64,000 bases of DNA, taken from Asparagopsis taxiformis (lineage: Eukaryota; Rhodophyta; Florideophyceae; Bonnemaisoniales; Bonnemaisoniaceae). Below are positions 22,532 to 33,386 of the stretch, one piece after another. The DNA lies in NCBI GenBank assembly GCA_030407315.1, contig JALQPE010001981.1:1-64000 (forward strand). The letters are read 5' to 3'. Position 1 is the first letter of the stretch; the number at the start of each line of letters is the position of its first letter. Position numbers and translations under genes: made by a program. A model generated the notes under the pieces. It worked only from the letters and a program-made list of their open reading frames with translations, did not search any database and was not told the origin of the DNA.

Positions 22532-23853
22532 TTTACGCCGACGAAAGGCGGTGGAATACGTTGGCGATAAAACCCTGTACGGGATAAACCGATGGCCTAT
22601 TGGCTTAAATCTCCGGCAGAAGAGCTACGGAATTCAACCCTGATGGGGAGGGATCGCAAGGCGAGTGGTCGGATAGCGAATACGGGCCTCAAAGCGGCGC
22701 CACTCACGCGATCACGCGCCTGATTATCTCGCGATTCGATACAAAAACCCTTTGAGGGATGACGGAAGGGACGCAAGTGCAATGCAATTGAACACCGAAG
22801 GGGTGAGGCGCGGTACAGCTGATGGATCAATACAACCGATGTTGTCAATTCCAAAGTGGAAACGGTCTGGTGGACCTTCGCAAGAGTCGGGTGGACAACA
22901 AAAATAGCGCGCACGCGTCGGGCGCGGGAGAAATTTTGAATGCAGAAATGCAACGGCTATCGCCAAAATTTTGTAATTTTTAATTTTGTCGGGACGACAA
23001 ATCTCTCAGGAGGGGGCCATGTCGTACCGCCTGGCGGTCCTCCCAATCTGAGCGTGTCGCTTCCCTATTGGGTACCCACTTAAGGGATGTGCCAATCACA
23101 AGGCACCAGCCAACTGGGCGTGTTTCCTGTAATTGGGACAAGCGCAAGGCTGCAAATACCCCACTCGGGCCTATCGGCCCCGGCCAAGACCCCACAAGGG
23201 GCAAATTTTAACTTAGGCTGATCAGCCATACATTACAATGTAAGCCTATTGGCAATGACCTCGCGGGTAGGCGGGCGCCAGTAATTGGGTTCTGATTGGT
23301 CACTAACTGGATATTTATTCCTAACCACTAACCCTAGCTTACAGTAGACTTAGTATAAAACTGCCACTGGAATAGCCAGTAGGCACGGTTTCTAGAGTAA
23401 CGTAAACTCAAGTGGAATTACGACCCATTGGAACAGTGTTTGCATACCTATTGTTTAACCCTCTCAGGGACAACCTTAGGGTTAGCTAACAGCTCGACGG
23501 ATTACGTCACTCGCTCCATCCATACGCACCTAGCGTGAGCATTCCTATTCGCCTAACCACTTCCGGGTAGCGACCTCTTCTCTCATACGAGACTTCCCGC
23601 TGGGTATACTATAAGGTTCATCTGCTCTACCACTTCCTCTACCGAGGCTCGGGACACCTGTCGGGTGGTTTGCCGCTCTAGCGGATTTTCTACCTGCTAC
23701 ACCTAGCCAAAGTATACCTGAAAATATTCAGGTTAACTCTTTAACTGTGCATTTAAGGTTTATCAAGATTGTTGCCGAAGGTTTTTAAACGGCAGGTAGG
23801 AGAGAAGATTGTTTTCTGCTGGCGGCTGATTGAGGTGAAGAATCTATTTCTCG
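22532..23853. promoter_or_regulatory. 1.3-kb divergent intergenic region rich in CCAAT words
   Basis: It separates a minus-strand gene head (22,531) from a plus-strand ParB gene (23,854). At least seven ATTGG/CCAAT words occur between about 22,595 and 23,430, far denser than elsewhere in the window by eye. No gene or RNA recognised. Promoter function is inferred from position and CCAAT density; a long terminal repeat was considered and not supported. Confidence 0.35.
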
Positions 23854-26800
23854 ATGGCCTCTGAGAAGAGAAATCCAGCGAGCACCTCTCGGCGTCCCCT
23901 TCATGGTGAGCAGCGCAATGGGCTATTGCACATCGACCCATTCAAGATCAAAAGATATGTCGAGATTCGAGAAATCGACTACAGGCACGTCGATGTTATT
24001 GCCGAGAGCATTCAGGTTTACGGCTACAATGACAACAACCCAATTACCGGTCGGATCATTGCCGGTGAGGTAGAGGTGCTGGATGGTGCGCATCGTTCGA
24101 AAGCTGTAATCAAGCTCATAGAGAACGGTGAGCTTCCGCGTGATTTCACTGTTCCTATGATTGAAGAAGAAGTCGACATATCTCCAATTACAAGTGCTGC
24201 TTTCCTTCTAGATAGTGTGAAAGCATCAAACGCGAACGATATGGCATCCAGGCAGAAGAGGATGACTTTCATTGAGTACCTGAATCTTACTTTGGATCTT
24301 AGAGATGGGTACTGGGAGCGAAACGCAGGTGAAAAACAAGGAAGCTCAAGCATGGTTACAATTCGCGACGTGAATATGCCATCCATTAGGCGATGGCTCG
24401 CCGTGGGATCTCAGCGCGAAGATTTGGCAGAAACTGTGCTGAGGCAGCCACAGTACGAGAGTTGCTTGTCAATTCTTCGTGTGCTTCGCCCCTACAGTCG
24501 CATAGAAGAACCCAATCCCAAAATGGTTCGCTGTCTGTGGCAGTTGTTCTGTATTGTATGGGGAAGGCCGGTGGAAGTTCAGAACAATTTTGCGATGAAG
24601 GAGTTTCCCACATCTCTCGAGAAAAGAGCATCAGTCGGCGAGCAGTTGTTTGGGATGTCTACAAGTGGTGAAATTGCTTCTCCATTGTGTCGCGAAGTCC
24701 TCACCTGTGAGTATTTTCGTTCTGGAAGAAGTGCACAGGGTAGAACATTAACAGAAGAAGACAAAGTATTTGGAAGGCTGATGTTTATGATTTCATTTGT
24801 GCACATTGCCCTCACTAGACGCAGAAATGCACCCATTCGCCGGGGTAGGAAGCGTCGTAGAACTGGGAGGGATACAGAGACTTCTACATTCGCCCCTTTC
24901 CAGCGCACAAGAGCAAACGGAGAGTCTGTGGGTGTCGTTTTGGAAAGGGTCATGTCTGCCTGGGATACAACAGCGATGATTCTGGGCTTCAGAAAGCGCC
25001 TACATGATGTGTCGCCCATACATGGTTTTCGACTCTGAGAAATTCCAATTCATCTGTCTTGCTAATCGTACTGACGGGTGGGCACATCCTCACCACTACT
25101 CAGATCTTCTGCTTCCGTCCCCGGTAGTGAAAGTCCGCGAGGATGCAGGTTATCCAGGCACTTTGGATATCTCTGTTGATGCTAGGTTGAGGTCTTTGAC
25201 AGAAGCCGTACTAGGGTCTGTGCATGACTGTATGATAGGCATTGATGTATTCGGATCAAGTACGAACCAGATGGAAGGGCTGCGCACTAAATTTTTCCAT
25301 CAGCCTGACCGGTTCGGATTGAACGCCTTCATCGAAGCAAGAATAGAACAATCCATCGCATTGGATGGTCACGAAAGACTCAAGGTATGGAAGAACTGGA
25401 ACCGTGAAATGCGTGTGAAGCCAGTTGATGTCTGCGACTTGAAAATTCTCTACGAGACTGAACAGCGCAACGCAGCATCCAGATCTCTTTCTCGTCTTGA
25501 GTCGAATGAATCAATGCAGCACAGCACTCGCCGTTTAGGTACAGGTGGAAGGAAACCTACCAATGACTCTGGATCCCAGTATACATCCAGCATGGATGGG
25601 AGGGCTTCATCCGCAATGGACACGGTTATGCAAGATGTTGCGGAGGATACACCGTCAGCGGAGGCAGTGGGTGAGGAAGAGGGGGTACCGGATCATATTG
25701 TGCAATTGAAAAGGTCATGAAGAGATTTTGCGTGGCTTACAACTGTACAGCCTCGAGGTTAGTGCACCAGGTCAACACTGATTCCATTGGCATGCTTTCA
25801 GGAAATACTATTGATGGACAAGCACAACTTGTGCTCACGATCCACCCTTCAACACGCGGAGGGAGAAAGGCAAGACCAATTCAGACTATGATGACATCAA
25901 TAGCGCACACATTTTTCGTACTGGACAGGACATTTCTCGAATGCTGCGCCCTGGAGGACATGCCCTGATATTTTCCAGTATCAAACAGTTGGTTGGGTGG
26001 GAGAAGCTCTTCAAAATGCAGAAAGCGGGGAACAATCCATGCGTACAGACGATGTTCCTCTCATTCTAAGCCGTCGTCCCTACGTATTCATCCAAAACCC
26101 AATGAACAAATCGTGTTCATTACACAACATTCACGAGTTTGTTGTGCACAGTTTCAAACGTGGGATGGGAGCTGCCGCGTTTGAAATGGTTGATTATTCT
26201 TTGCATAACCGTGACCTTTCACGACATCCTGGGTACGTGAACGCAATCGACAACTGCCCAAAGCTCAGACCTGGTGAGTCATTGAACTTCGAAGACAAAA
26301 GGCTATGTGCGGAGCAGAAGCCTCTGTCCATACTTCGAGAGCTTATTTCAAGGTTTTCAAAGCCAGGAGACATTGTGATAGATCTATTCTCCGGAACGTA
26401 TTCTACTGCAATAGCTTGCATGACAATGAGAGATGGTCTGTATCGCAAGTTTATTGGATGTGAAAAAGACGCCACATGCCATGGATCAGCTCAGCCTTTG
26501 TTGCTGGATTGCTCTGTTAGGCAAGGTCGAGATGGAGTTTTTGGGGAGGCAACCAAAAATGACATATCGAGTATTCTCGCTAACAAAGAATGGAATTACT
26601 CGATAAGGAGCAATGTAGGAAGTGAAAGACTTCGACATCGAAGTGATGCGCCTGATGGATTCCCGTCGGTATCTTCACTACCACTGCATATGTTGCGATT
26701 TGTCTCCTCTGTTGCGCGGGATCAAAGCATGCTCCGAAGACTTGCCGAAGTCCCAATGAATGAATGGGGCGTAGAAGATTTAGGCAAGGTTTTCTTCGTT

Positions 26801-27349
26801 GACCCTGAGATGATGCTTGCAGTAGATGCCTCCTTTCACAACGTTATTGTTGCTGCATCGACAGTTCGAGAGGGAGGATTGGGGGTTTTTGCCGCAGAAG
26901 ATTTAGAGAGGGGCTCTGTTGTTGGATGGTATAATGGGACAATTTTATACGGGAAGATTGGGGAGAATGAACCGCAACGCAGTCGCTTGTACGGACCGGA
27001 CGGGTTCGGTTGTACTGGTGAAAGATTCCAAAACTTCAACATGGAGATGGAGACCAGTGTCATCGGAGAAGAAGCACCGGTCGACAAGATATATCTTGTA
27101 CCAGCGGAATACAATGTCTGCAGCTACCTCAACGACAGTAGGACCATTGACGGAATGGAGAGAGTTGCAAATGTGCAACGCAGAAAAAATGCGGAGTTCC
27201 GAGTTCACAAAGACGTCAATCCTACTTGCGACTTCAAGTATGCAGTAGCAAAACCTGATCTCATCCTAGCGCAGGTTGTAGTAGATGTTCGAGCTGGGGA
27301 AGAGATATTCGTTGACTATGGATCGCGCTACTGGACTGCAGAGAAGTAG
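23854..27349 (+). pseudogene. ParB-methyltransferase-SET domain protein, frame-broken
   Basis: The start MASEKRNPAS leads quickly into a clear ParB-type domain: HIDPFKIKRYVEIREID, then GEVEVLDGAHRSKAV near 24,064-24,108. The frame breaks near 25,004-25,038 and continues to 25,720. A piece at about 25,800-25,838 reads AQLVLT, and one base out of frame is DPPFNTRREKGKT (from 25,839) and then MLRPGGHALIFSS. The next frame (25,997-27,349) has IVIDLFSGTYSTAIA, a motif I equivalent, near 26,374-26,418. It ends in a SET domain: GLGVFAAEDLERGSVVGWYN (near 26,880), CSYLNDS, and AGEEIFVDYGSRYW at the end. SET domains usually methylate histone lysines; the middle is a DPPY-type DNA methyltransferase. 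At least three frame changes are needed, so either it is a pseudogene or it contains introns I could not resolve. Confidence 0.72.
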
Positions 27350-27487
27350 GACAGTTTAGGCGTCCAATTACAGATATCAAGAGTACCATCAGCAATAAAA
27401 AGTCTTGCATCTGAACTCGTACAACGTTGTAATACTAAAATATACCTGAGCGATAATAACAGACTTTCATTTGCTGAGCGGTGCCAT

Positions 27488-28494
27488 TCAGCCCACGCCC
27501 AATGATAGTGCTGCACCTGGGCTTTGCCAGTGGCTGCCATGAACGCAGCGGCAGCCAATGGAATTGCTGCACCTGGGCTTTACCATGCCAAAATAATACC
27601 CGACGATGGTGAGGCCGGTACGGATGCAGTGGCGACGGAGGGGGGCGGAGAAGTTGAGCAGTGTGACGTGTATGGGGTATGCGACGATTGCGGAGCTCTT
27701 GAGGCTTGTGCTGCTCTTGTCGGAGTACACTTGGAGGAGGCCGGCAAAGGAGGAAGGTGTGGGATCAGTTTCCTCTGCCCATACGACCTGTGGTTCTTCC
27801 GAGAGCTGCACGCGCTGTCTAGTAACCTGGTGCAGCGTTTTCGCGAATTCTGTGTGTAGGGGATGAGAAAATATTGCGGTGCCGTCTGGGGCGGTCTGTG
27901 GGGAGGGGTGGAAGAGAGTATTTTGGTCGTTAGCCAGTGCTAACTGCCTGCGGAGCATGTCGACTGGGTCGCGGAGGTACAGCTGTGCCGAGTACTTACC
28001 AGTTTTGTCTGGAATGATGTGGCTCTTGTAACCTTCGGTGCGGAAATGTGTTTCGACCATGGAAGCGGTAACGTGGCGACATTCTTCTACGGTGCGAACG
28101 GCGCTGTTGAACTTTTCTAGGGAGAATGCGGGGTCTTGTAGGATGGTGATGACTTCGCTCACGCGGCCAGCGCCGGCCTTGTACTCGAGGGTTGTGAGAC
28201 TGGCGGCGAGGGATTGCACGAGGAGGTCTGCGCGGGAGGGGGTTGAGGTTGGTGGCAGTGGAGCGTCACAGGGTGAGTCGCTGGAGGAAGCACGACCAGA
28301 TTCTGGGTCTGGGGAGCTGGGTTGCGGGGAATCATGGTCGCCGTTTCGAGCAGGCTCATGGTGACGGCAGGGACACGAGCGTTGTTGAAATGTTGGGGAG
28401 AGGGGTTGAAACGGTAGCGACACGTTCGCTCATGCAGCGCGAGCGCATAAGCATCTACGCAGTAGTAGAAGCACCCTTCATACTTGCATTCCAT
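27488..28494 (-). pseudogene. CACTA/Plavaka-like transposase, N-terminal fragment
   Basis: The minus-strand frame starts MECKYEGCFYYCVDAYALAL with HERTC, a C2H2-like zinc finger common at the head of these transposases. After a frame change it continues through a helical region to FAGLLQVYSDKSSTSLKSSA and VAYPIHVTLLNFSAPLRR. The YSD...hpv.ltLxN pattern is the conserved block of En/Spm (CACTA) and Plavaka-type transposases. The catalytic part is missing: the frame is cut near 27,601, where the GGGTATTATTTTGG terminus of another element begins and supplies the last residues. Confidence 0.6.
27505..27601. repeat. left-facing terminus of GGGTATTATTTTGG element
   Basis: Read from 27,601 on the minus strand, this is GGTATTATTTTGGC...AAAGCCCAGGTGCAGC...CCATTGGC. 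It matches the right-facing end at 33,337 in sequence and spacing. A degenerate second copy of the CCAAT...GCACCTGGGCTTTG part follows at about 27,505-27,532. It may be the right end of the element carrying the ParB-methyltransferase-SET gene; the left end was not found. Confidence 0.55.
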
Positions 28495-28942
28495 GTCGAG
28501 TTTTGACGCAAAAGGGAGGATTGCGAGCTGAACAGGGGAGACTGTGCCGTCCAGATGCGACCAATTTTATTTTTGTGGTGCTTTCGAGACTTGGAATGTA
28601 ACGTGTTCGTAGTTTTGTGGGTAGTAGTTTTGTGCTCACTCCAGCTGACATCCCAACGGTGGAATTTAACCGAGAGTTCAATCATTTCCAACTGTTACAT
28701 CACATTGCGTGCTGGCAACGTGTGCATGGAAGGACGAACGACCGCCCTGGGAGATGAATTTTCAATTAATTCATTAGTAATAATAAACTTTTTTATTTCC
28801 GAACTTCGTGGAATCTGAATGTGCTTTACAGCGGATATGCCACGGATCATGTAAGGAAAGCAAATGGATTCTCATATATATGATTATATGTTTATATTTG
28901 TTGTTCTCGATCCGGATCTCATTGTTCGGGGATTCAGAGACC

Positions 28943-29068
28943 ATGGCTTGGGCCATACTCAATCTCACTGCCGGCGATGATTTCGAGTATGCACAGCAAG
29001 ACTTAAGCGGACGCAGAAAGCTGTCCGGTCGACGCCGCAGGCTCCACTCCGCCATCATCACCGACTGA
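28943..29068 (+). CDS. small ORF upstream of mini-segment array, unknown product
   Basis: A 41-aa frame starts MAWAILNLTAGDDFEYAQQD and ends in an Arg-rich segment, GRRRRLHSAIITD. The other arm copy has the same peptide with a TGA at residue 23. The in-frame ATG (28,943) has CC before it. It precedes the splice-like array on the same strand and could be a first exon. No family recognised. Confidence 0.35.
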   Translation: MAWAILNLTAGDDFEYAQQDLSGRRKLSGRRRRLHSAIITD

Positions 29069-29219
29069 TATTCTTTGACCGACTTTGCTTTGTACGTGCG
29101 CGACGAACGAAGTTCGTTCCATCCTCTACCCTCGAGGGTATGCATTGAGGTAAGCGTGGGTTTTGAGTTTGACTATTTCCGTTGATGCGATATTTTTCAT
29201 TGGAAGCCTGTTGACTCAT

Positions 29220-30170
29220 GGTGTGTATTAAGCGGAGGATGGAAGAGAGGTACGTGAAGTTTTGAAAGTGTGCTGCGAGGGAAGGTTGGTTTTGAGTCTG
29301 ACTGTTGTGGTTGATTCCGATGTTGTGTAGATGATGCAGGAATGTTGATGACGGAAGGTAAGTTTCATTGAGTGCCAAGATGTGGTTTGCGAAGGTATGG
29401 ACTGCTGACTATGATTATTATTCATTGCAAGGTTTTTGGATCATGGTTTGTATTGTGTGTAGGATGGATGAGAGGTACATTTGCGAGTTCTCAGGGTATG
29501 TAGCGAGGGAAACGTTGGTTTTCAATCTGACTGTTGCGATTGATTCCGATGTTGCGTAGGTGATGGAGGAATAGTGATGACGGAAGGTAAGTCACATTGG
29601 GCGCCCAGACCGGTTGTGCGAAGATGCGGAATGCTGACTACTTTTCTTGGCTACACGATTACGTGATTTATGGTTTTTATTGTGTGCAGGATGGAACAGG
29701 TAAGGTAAGTGTGCCAGTTTTGAAAGTAAGCAGCGAGGGAAGGTTGGTTTTGAGTCTGACTATTTCCGTTGATGCGATATTTTTCATTGGAAGCCTATTG
29801 AGTCATGGTGTGTATTGTGTGGAGCGAAGGTAAGTGTGCGAGTTTTGAAAGTAAGCAGCGAGGGAAGGTTGGTTTTGGGTCTGACTGTTGTGGTTGATTC
29901 CGATGTTGTGTAGATGGTGCAGGAATGTTGATGACAGAAGGTAAGTTTCACTGAGCACCAAGACTTGTTTTGCGAAGATATGGACTGCTGACTTTGATTA
30001 TTCATTGCAAGGTTTTTGGATCATGGTTTGTATTTTGTGTAGGATGGATGAGAGGTAAGTAAGGAAGTTTCTAGGATATCTGTCGTGGTAAGCGTTGCTT
30101 TTGAATCTGACTGTTGGGGTTGATTCTGATGTTGTGTATGTGATGCAGGAGTGGTGAAGCAGGAACGGCA
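29220..30170 (+). repeat. tandem array of splice-site-flanked mini-segments, copy 2
   Basis: Same design as 18,950-20,430. Long-type segments lie near 29,331, 29,560 and 29,914 (acceptor-like GTGTAG or GCGTAG, donor-like GTAAGT). Short-type segments lie near 29,461, 29,690 and 30,042 (GATGGA core, then GTAC or GTAAG). Spacing is about 230-350 bp per unit. Confidence 0.55.
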
Positions 30171-30506
30171 GGACTGAAGGAGAGTGAAGAAGGGATGTAG
30201 GAAGATGGGGAATGAAGCTGTGAGGTGTTTCTGGTATGTGTATATTTTGGGGCATACGATAGAAGTGAGAGTGGGTTTCAAGTGGTGTAAGATTTTGCTG
30301 ACCATGTTCGTGTTTGATGTCTTGATGATTTAATGGGCTGGGGTGGTGTCGAGGAAAGCGGGGATGGAATTGGGAAGGAGCGGATTTTTTGTAATCAAGG
30401 TCGTGAGGGTTCTTGAAGTATGTGCGAATGGTGGTGCATGGCGTTCGGATGGTAGGGAGAACGCAATAGTGAGGGAGATGGGTGATCGACGATATGCTGA
30501 CAGGTA

Positions 30507-30645
30507 TTTTGTATTCTGGCTGGATACGTATTTCGTATTCTGGCTGGATACATATTCCGTATTCTGGCTAGATACCTATTTCCTATTCTAACCGGGTATT
30601 TATTTCCTATTCTGACCAGATATGTATTCCCTATTCTAGAGAGAC
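30507..30645. repeat. 24-bp minisatellite, second copy
   Basis: TATTCTGGCTGGATACGTAT-like units with a 24-bp period, homologous to 20,766-20,905. Confidence 0.85.
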
Positions 30646-30760
30646 GTATTGTATACGAGCAGTTTCCTAAATGAGAGAATAAAATACGGTCCGATATGGG
30701 CCCTGAATTTACCATCCGCTGTAATTTCTTCCCTCCCGGTTTTCGCTGATATATTGTATA

Positions 30761-30846
30761 CTGGATGTCGGGTCCTAGTATTCCGCCATATGTACTAGAG
30801 AAAGTGGATGTCGGGTCCTAGTATTCCGCCATATGTACTAGAGAAA
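30761..30846. repeat. 43-bp tandem repeat, two units
   Basis: Two units of the 43-bp repeat that has four units at 21,023-21,194, starting at 30,761 and 30,804. Confidence 0.95.
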
Positions 30847-30977
30847 GTGGACGTCCGCATCCAAAAAATTTTTATTTTTTTTGGACGCGGACGTTCATTT
30901 GTTCTAGTAAATCTCGGGGCCGACTAGGACCCGTACTAGAGAGACTGGACGTCCGCGTCCACTTCCGGAAACACAGA

Positions 30978-32863
30978 CGAGTCTGACGGTATGGTGTTCG
31001 GGAGGATATCCATAATCCGTTCATCGACTACCCTGTCGGGGAGGGGATTTTCCTGCTCATCGCTGAACAATGGAATATCCTCGGTTGAACGTTTAACCGT
31101 ACGGTTAACTTCCAGTCTTCTGCGCTTCGGAAGGGGCTCTTCGGACTCTTCTACCTCCGACTCTGCCTCATTGTCTCCAATCCGTGAACTCTCCGTTCTC
31201 TGCCGTTTCGACCTGCGAAGTGTCTCGACTGGCTCATTCACCGCAAGCGGTGGTGCATTGAGAGGGAGACGGAGGAGAACAGATCCCAATTGCTTCTCAG
31301 AACCTGCCACAGTGGCATCAGGGGTTCCTTGAGCCTGCTCAACTGCAGGAACGGAAGTGGCAGGAGGGGTAGCAGGAGGGGTGGAAGGGGCGGGAACGGA
31401 AGTGGCAGGAGGAGGAGGGGTAGTAGGAGCAGGAGTAGAAGGGGTAGAAGGAGCAGGAGGGTTAGAAGGGGCAGGAGGAGTAGGACCAGAACGGGTAGAA
31501 GGGGTAGAAGGCTCATCTGATTGGGGAGTAGATGGCTTCGGCGCATCTTCAGATGGCTGTTCATTGTGAACAATGACCCTTTGGTCTTCTTCCATGTCCA
31601 CAACGCCCGTGGAAAAGCGAAGCTGCTCATACATTTCGTCGGAAACGAGAGAATGCTTCGTACCGCTGTTGTCGTCGGTATTGAAGTGCAGGAGGGTCTC
31701 CGCGATACTGTTCGCAATAACAGTCTCCTTTCCTGACCCAGTGTTCTTGAGCTCGGAGTAGAAATGCTCGAGCGGAGGCTCCATCATTTTGTGAGCAGCA
31801 ACCGGCTCGGACATCTTGAACACTTCAATTAAAACACGAACGAAAGGACTACCAAATCCTCTTGTCGTCCTGCTCAACTGACGCAGATCTCTCAAGCGAG
31901 TCCAGAGAGCTGTGATCAGCAAGATGAACCTTTGTTGATACTCCGAGCCGCGACGGAAGTCTGCCATGAAAACGAGATCCATGTTGCAGCCATACATGTC
32001 TACGGACTGCTTGAAGACATCGTCGTTGATGTCACGGCCTTCTTTAACGACCCTTTCCTGTTCCGCAGCGAGAATTTCCTTGGTGAACATGCTCGGTACG
32101 GAACTCCAGAACTCAAGCGCTTTGTTGTTCACAGTCCGGAAGCCTTTCGCAGCAGTCACGTGCTTGTTGATGGCTTGGTAGCCCAGTTTCGATACCGACA
32201 ACTGGCTGTCCATGATGACCTGAATGCACTTCCGATTCGGTTCACCTAGCATGTCCTTGGTCGTGAGCAGTTGGACCACAGAACACACTCGGTCTGCCAA
32301 AGAAACAAGGGCAAAATCATGTGTGAGTGTGTTTGCTTGAATGGACAGCCCGAGTACTTCAAAAGGTGTGAAGTACTCATCGGAAACTTCTTCTGTCCCT
32401 GGGCGCCTGATCAAAGCCACATCGATGTTCCTGAATGAAGCAGCATACGGATGTTGCCCTTCCGGGTCTTCACGAATGCACTTCTGGAGAGCCGCAACGC
32501 GATGGCCACCATCGATGTAGAACGTTTGAAGGGTGGGGTTGTGCTGCCTTCACTGGGAAGGAGCATTTTGCAGGCAAGGATTCGGGAGATTGAGGAGGTG
32601 AATCCTTCCCTCAGGAACTTCTCCTTCAGCTCAAGCACTCTCCCTTCCCTAATATGACGAGAGAATAGGGGAGGTCTGTGCAAATCCAAGGGAGACAGCC
32701 TGTGGTCAGCTTTGGGACAGTCTGACAACTGAACCTCGGCGGTGACAGAGTTATCGTGACCAGGGCTGCGAGAAGGGGCGCGAGAGCGAGCGGAGGCCCG
32801 ACCGCGAGTCGAAGCGCGAGCAGGGGCGGGGGCAGAGGGTTTGGAGCGAGTGCGAGGAGCCAT
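30978..32863 (-). pseudogene. ParB-domain protein, N-terminal half, truncated and frameshifted
   Basis: The minus strand starts MAPRTRSKPSAPAPARASTR at 32,863, followed by a disordered head and a ParB entry helix (LELKEKFLREGFTSS). One base shift near 32,545-32,560 is needed to reach TLQTFYIDGGHRVAALQ, the ParB/Srx motif. The frame then continues as FRNIDVALIRRPGTEE and on to 30,936. The stretch ALIRRPGTEE...FTPFEVL...LADRVCSV aligns with DFIRPPGTRE...FHPLEVM...IADHVCTV of the ParB-dioxygenase at 33,772-37,296, so this was probably the same kind of protein. A Pro/Ala/Thr-rich linker and a basic region (LRRSKRQRTE) follow. The gene is cut at 30,977 by a giant-element terminus; its dioxygenase half is not adjacent. 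Confidence 0.75.
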
Positions 32864-33288
32864 TGAAGGATGAGGGAAAGCAGGAATGGAGAGAAGCTTG
32901 ATTGAGTGTACGACCCCGATAACGACGATACAGAGACTATTAAGATAGATTTATTTCGCTACTGCCTGATAAAGGATCAAACGTGAACAATCCGTTTCAA
33001 CTCTGATTTCAATTTTTTGTTTATTTCTAGACCACTTGACTCAGATCAAGAGTAATAATCGAAATTCAGTTAATTTCTGTGGCCAAATACAATCGCTATA
33101 CGACGAGTTCATACTCAAAGTGGCTAAACAGGTACGAGTTGGTCATGGTGATTACCCCAAAAGCACTCAAGTAATAACTACATAATGCTGAAGTCACATA
33201 CTTCCCAGCATTTTGCACCAACTCGTGGAGCTGATGCGTACATACCAAATGCGTCTGTATTCAACATGAACCACGAATAAGTGGGCTT
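32864..33288. other. intergenic, nothing recognised
   Basis: AT-rich spacer upstream of the truncated ParB gene, presumably including its promoter. No repeats or coding signals seen. Confidence 0.4.
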
Positions 33289-33386
33289 CGGCCAATGAGT
33301 GCACTGCACCTGGCTTGAGAAACTAGGAATAATACCCGGTATTATTTTGGCCTCCCAAAAGCCAGGTGCACCAACGCCATTGGCCG
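33289..33386. repeat. 98-bp imperfect palindrome, element end
   Basis: Symmetric about 33,337 with core AATAATACCCGGTATTATT. Outer arms share GGCCAATG and GTGCA...CACCTGGCTT with their complements. The right half matches the termini at 27,601 and 37,604. It lies 0.4 kb beyond the end of the ParB-dioxygenase gene. Confidence 0.8.

Larger units (their letters stand above)
28583..30977. mobile_element. second copy of giant-element right arm, ending in a ParB gene
   Basis: Homologous in order and orientation to 18,457-21,325. Its terminus (30,945-30,977) interrupts the minus-strand ParB gene at 30,978. No matching left terminus was found to its left, so this is a partial element or one end of a nested element. 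Confidence 0.75.

Noticed and set aside
22532..23750. Possible long terminal repeat upstream of the 22,531 gene, making it a retrotransposon gag
   Set aside because: No second copy of this stretch in the window, no convincing TG...CA borders, and no protease, reverse transcriptase or integrase motifs nearby.
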